Translations under genes and position numbers: made by a program
NCBI GenBank assembly: GCA_023443315.1
Contig: JAEZVA010000045.1
Coordinates: forward strand, 4,866-68,865
DNA length: 64,000 nucleotides
Direction: 5' to 3'
Source of the DNA: Bacillota bacterium
Lineage (GTDB): Bacteria > Bacillota > Clostridia > Oscillospirales > Ruminococcaceae
The notes under the pieces: model-generated
The model's database searches: none
What the model saw: the letters and a program-made list of their open reading frames with translations, nothing else
Told to the model about the DNA's origin: nothing
Shown here: one piece after another, positions 61,109 to 64,000 of the stretch
How positions within the stretch are numbered: position 1 is the first letter of the stretch
Layout of the letters: each line of letters opens with the position of its first letter

Positions 61109-62134
61109 TTAACTATGATTCAAAAATTCATTCATCGCCTGATAGGACGGCTCGCTAAGCAGATGTTCGTGCAAAACATCCTCCAGTGTAACGACCTTGC
61201 CGTTTTTCAGTCGGTCGGCTACCTCCATCGATGCTTGATGGGTGATTGTAGTATCCGCTAAGGACGAAAGGATGAGCACCGGCTCATCAATGGACGGAGC
61301 ATAACGAAACGGGTCTACATTATACCCCCAAACCAAGCGGTAAAACACGCGCTCAACCGTTGGCATGGGCTTTTTGTTCCGGCTCGATAGCTCCCTGTCC
61401 GCGTTTCGCATGGTGTTGTTATAGTACCTCTCATACGGCGCAAGCAGTATCAGGGACGAAAGCTCCCTGCGCGCGGCAAGATAGGAGGCTGGGCCTGTTC
61501 CGATGCTGTACCCAACGGCAGTGATGCCGGACTTTTCAACAAAATCCCACTGCATCGCGGTATCGTATGTATCAAGGGCAAGCCGTTTCATGGCGGCCTC
61601 TGAAACCGTTCCGCCGCTCAAACCATAGCCGGGGTAATCCACGCACAAGAAGTGATAGCCCGGGAAATAGTCTGCCAGAACCTTGTCTTCATAAACCATC
61701 CTGACTGTTTTTGCTGCACATTCGCCGGCACCGTTAAAGAATATCAGCAGCGGCGCCTTTTCGTCGGACTGCTTGTATAGCCAGCCATCCATATTGCCGT
61801 GCATCGACGGGATGGCTACCTGCTGCATGCTGGAAAGCTCCGTCAGATAGTTCTCGCTGCCCTGATCTCTGCCGCCTTTGATTGGGGTACTTGTAATAAC
61901 AAAAACCAGCGAGCAAAACAGAACAAACATCGCCCCCAGAAAGAGGAGCAGCTTTTTGAGAATGACTAATTTGCCACTAGCAATCCTGCCTTCGACCAAA
62001 AAGAAGATGGCTAAAACCAGAGGAAGAAAAAAATAAAGAAACAGCGTTCTCTGGCTAAACTGTACAATACATCCGATGAGTGATGCCGAAATGATGGCGA
62101 GTAAGACCCAGTCTTTTGCCTTTAGGTTACTCAT
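61109..62134 (-). CDS. Membrane-anchored alpha/beta hydrolase
   Basis: The 341-residue protein has three N-terminal hydrophobic segments (about residues 11-29, 30-47 and 58-80), then an alpha/beta hydrolase domain with DYPGYGLSGG, nucleophile elbow GYSIGTGPASYL, acid region SSLADTTITHQ and a final LEDVLHEHLLSEP with the catalytic His. It resembles the BEM46/FrsA-like serine hydrolases. The active site faces outward or inward depending on topology, which I cannot fix. Substrate unknown. Confidence 0.82.
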   Translation of the reverse strand: MSNLKAKDWVLLAIISASLIGCIVQFSQRTLFLYFFLPLVLAIFFLVEGRIASGKLVILKKLLLFLGAMFVLFCSLVFVITSTPIKGGRDQGSENYLTELSSMQQVAIPSMHGNMDGWLYKQSDEKAPLLIFFNGAGECAAKTVRMVYEDKVLADYFPGYHFLCVDYPGYGLSGGTVSEAAMKRLALDTYDTAMQWDFVEKSGITAVGYSIGTGPASYLAARRELSSLILLAPYERYYNNTMRNADRELSSRNKKPMPTVERVFYRLVWGYNVDPFRYAPSIDEPVLILSSLADTTITHQASMEVADRLKNGKVVTLEDVLHEHLLSEPSYQAMNEFLNHS

Positions 62135-62299
62135 CGAACAATACCCCCATTTGACATGCCTTCTGCCCTTGTATTGATGTCATTTTTTCCTGTCATTTTA
62201 AGCATTTCATCTCACTGTCTTTAAAATATGGGATTATTGTGTTTATTATTACACTTGTGGATACCACTGTCAAGGCGGGGTTTGAACGGATGTGTGGAT

Positions 62300-62343
62300 A
62301 AAACCCCCTGCACAACAGCGTTTAAGCTGCCCTGCAGGGGGTG
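62300..62343 (-). terminator. Terminator of lipoprotein gene
   Basis: ACCCCCTGCA and TGCAGGGGGT arms flank an inner GCTGTT/AGC hairpin; on the minus strand TTTTATCC follows. Confidence 0.75.
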
Positions 62344-62372
62344 CTTTCAAGGGCTGTATTGCTGGGGAACCC

Positions 62373-63164
62373 TTATTGCTTAGAACGAATCGTAATGCTC
62401 CGGGCACTATCAATGCTCCCCCACGCACGCGTTCCGAAAATCTCTGCGTCCTCGCCGTCGGAGATTGCGGAAAAGCTCATCGAAATAAAATCCACCTGTG
62501 CGTCATAATACTGAGGGCTGTCGGTTTCCTCAGCCCCCAAGTCGGGCAGCTGGGAGATAACCGCTCCGTCCTCCTCGTTGCTTAGGACGATACCGATGGG
62601 TTGCACCTGAACGTCCTTGCCGTTTATAAGGATATGGCTTGTGTCGGCAAACACGGCTTCGTTCTCTTCATTTCGGATACTGAGCAGCAAAAAGTTATTG
62701 CCGGGGTTATCATACGGAAAGAACACAATGCTGCCCCCGCTAATTTGCAGGATACCCGATATTGCGCCGTTACACTCCAACCAATAATCATTTCTGTTAC
62801 AGATTACAACCGGCAGCCCGTCGCCCTTGCCGTATACGTTGTAAAACGCGTCGCCCTCGTATAAAACATGGTACCCGGCTACAGCCTCGGTTACCGTGCA
62901 CAGCCCTACGGTGTCGCCCCGACGAATGGTATGATACCCCTCTGCGTCAAAATTCCACCCCAACGCGTAGTTGAGGTTTAGGCTTTTGATATCCTGCTTC
63001 TCAAAATCAATCACCGCGCCGCTGATGTCCGTCAGGTTACTCCATACGTCGGTCTGGCTTGCGCCCTCCATGGTTACGCTCGGCTCATCGGGCACCGCCG
63101 CACCCCCGCAGCCGCACAGTACAACAATCAGCACAAAAGTTGCCGCAATCAGTCTTATCATCAT
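62373..63164 (-). CDS. Lipoprotein of unknown function
   Basis: The 263-residue protein has a short signal peptide with lipobox VLCGC, then a beta-rich extracellular domain with several Gly-Asp turns (RRGDTVGLCTV, GKGDGLPVVI). The ATG at 63164 follows GAGGTG; the GTG at 63170 overlaps that site. I recognise no family. Confidence 0.7.
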   Translation of the reverse strand: MMIRLIAATFVLIVVLCGCGGAAVPDEPSVTMEGASQTDVWSNLTDISGAVIDFEKQDIKSLNLNYALGWNFDAEGYHTIRRGDTVGLCTVTEAVAGYHVLYEGDAFYNVYGKGDGLPVVICNRNDYWLECNGAISGILQISGGSIVFFPYDNPGNNFLLLSIRNEENEAVFADTSHILINGKDVQVQPIGIVLSNEEDGAVISQLPDLGAEETDSPQYYDAQVDFISMSFSAISDGEDAEIFGTRAWGSIDSARSITIRSKQ

Positions 63165-63398
63165 AGTCACCTCGCCCCGTTTTATAGCTGGACTGAATTC
63201 AAAGCATAGCTACAACTACTATAACGTTTCAAACACAGTTTTTGTGACACGTAGTTTTATAAACCCTATTACATCACGACTGAGTATTGACTATAATATC
63301 CATCTAAGGTATTATAATGATTGTACACTAATATATAGTTTGTTTTGGTTATAAGAATCGTTCCTTACAAAGCAAGCCGGATGGGAGCGAAACTCATT

Positions 63399-63860
63399 AT
63401 GTCTTTTACCATCAGCCCTATTTATATCCTTGCATTTCTGTTTGTGTTTGCCTGCTTTATTGCGCTGCAAATCTATCTATCCAAGCAAAAAAGCTGGATG
63501 CTTGGGCTGATATTGCCTATCGCCTGCTTTCTTCCGGCATTACTGGTCACCATAGCCGCCGCCGATTTTTCATTTACCGCCACCGGCTCCTACAGCCAGC
63601 TTACCTTTACCCGGTTGGGCGAGACGCAAACCGTGAAGTTTGAAACGCCAGAGGAGATGCAAGCCTATATGGACTCTCTGGATGAAAACAGCGAGATACA
63701 AGACTTCTCCACCGTTACCGCTAACGGCAACAAAGCGCAGTACACGTGGACTGTTGTGATACTATTCTTTGTAGCAAGCAGCCCTGCCGTTGTTTTATTG
63801 TGTATTTATCTGGGCTTTAAAAGGCATCAAAAACCTCGTGAAACAGTAGCGAATCTTTGA
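63399..63860 (+). CDS. Small membrane protein of unknown function
   Basis: The 153-residue protein has two N-terminal membrane helices (about 6-25 and 33-53), a roughly 60-residue loop with an acidic EEMQAYMDSLDENSE stretch, and a C-terminal helix (about 116-138). GGGAG lies 10 bases upstream of the ATG at 63399; the open frame begins earlier without a good ribosome site. It has its own terminator. No family recognised. Confidence 0.65.
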   Translation: MSFTISPIYILAFLFVFACFIALQIYLSKQKSWMLGLILPIACFLPALLVTIAAADFSFTATGSYSQLTFTRLGETQTVKFETPEEMQAYMDSLDENSEIQDFSTVTANGNKAQYTWTVVILFFVASSPAVVLLCIYLGFKRHQKPRETVANL

Positions 63861-63873
63861 ATCCATAATATAT

Positions 63874-63901
63874 AAAACCGGGCTTAGTTGCCCGGTTTTT
63901 A
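63874..63901 (+). terminator. Intrinsic terminator
   Basis: AACCGGGC and GCCCGGTT arms around a 6-base loop are followed by TTTAT. The remaining 99 bases of the window show no complete feature. Confidence 0.85.
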
Positions 63902-64000
63902 TACTATGGTGCTGATGACGCGATACCCGTCATTCCCACCGGTTTAATTAGGGCAGAGATATTCTCGTTGAAATACGGCTCTAGCAAAAGCCATGTGCTG

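Overview
The window looks like chromosomal DNA of an anaerobic Gram-positive clostridium, probably Oscillospiraceae/Ruminococcaceae-like. This is inferred from gene content: a type III glutamine synthetase, pyruvate phosphate dikinase, an archaeal-style split glutamate synthase, an ANTAR regulator, Shine-Dalgarno sites of the GGAGG type with frequent TTG/GTG starts, and a tad/tnpV-bearing integrative element. No rRNA and no complete tRNA is present.

Region 1 (1 to about 21.7 kb) is the int-proximal part of an integrative, probably conjugative, element read mostly on the minus strand. From right to left it holds a tyrosine integrase, parA, two small genes, parB, a 2000-residue methylase/SNF2-like helicase with a tnpV gene nested in another frame, a 362-residue protein, a DpnD-PcfM/DUF4406 protein, a large RCC1-repeat surface protein, and a Tad-type pilus assembly set (prepilin peptidase, CpaB, CpaE, CpaF, TadB, TadC, Flp-like pilin). 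Two AT-rich cargo insertions with plus-strand genes interrupt it; one is bounded by an 84-bp direct repeat. The right edge is the 3' part of a tRNA-Tyr gene followed by tandem copies of a tRNA-end/terminator unit.

Region 2 (22 to 30 kb) holds a DUF6273 protein, an OLD-family nuclease, a small membrane protein, an esterase, an HTH regulator with a CPBP protease, and a methyltransferase.

Region 3 (30 to 46.6 kb) is a nitrogen/carbon assimilation island: PPDK, an Amt ammonium channel fused to a P-II domain, type III glutamine synthetase, a five-gene glutamate synthase operon (amidotransferase, FMN/Fe-S synthase, ferredoxin, FAD reductase, GXGXG domain), a second glutamine synthetase and an ANTAR regulator. 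Promoter-proximal leaders with small hexaloop hairpins overlapping intrinsic terminators precede the type III synthetase and the glutamate synthase operon. A third such leader stands alone after the operon, just before an inserted RAYT transposase. This suggests ANTAR-controlled antitermination as the shared switch.

Region 4 (46.7 to 52.5 kb) has an HtrA protease and a PhoB/PhoR-like two-component pair. Several families of short palindromic (REP-like) repeats and two REP-associated transposases (RAYT) are scattered from 40 to 52.5 kb, including inside operons and inside both transposase genes.

Region 5 (52.5 to 64 kb) holds an S41 peptidase, a GNAT/VOC pair, lipoproteins, a second GNAT, a LacI regulator, a P-loop kinase overlapping a GH13_18-type sugar phosphorylase, an alpha/beta hydrolase and small membrane or lipoproteins of unknown role.
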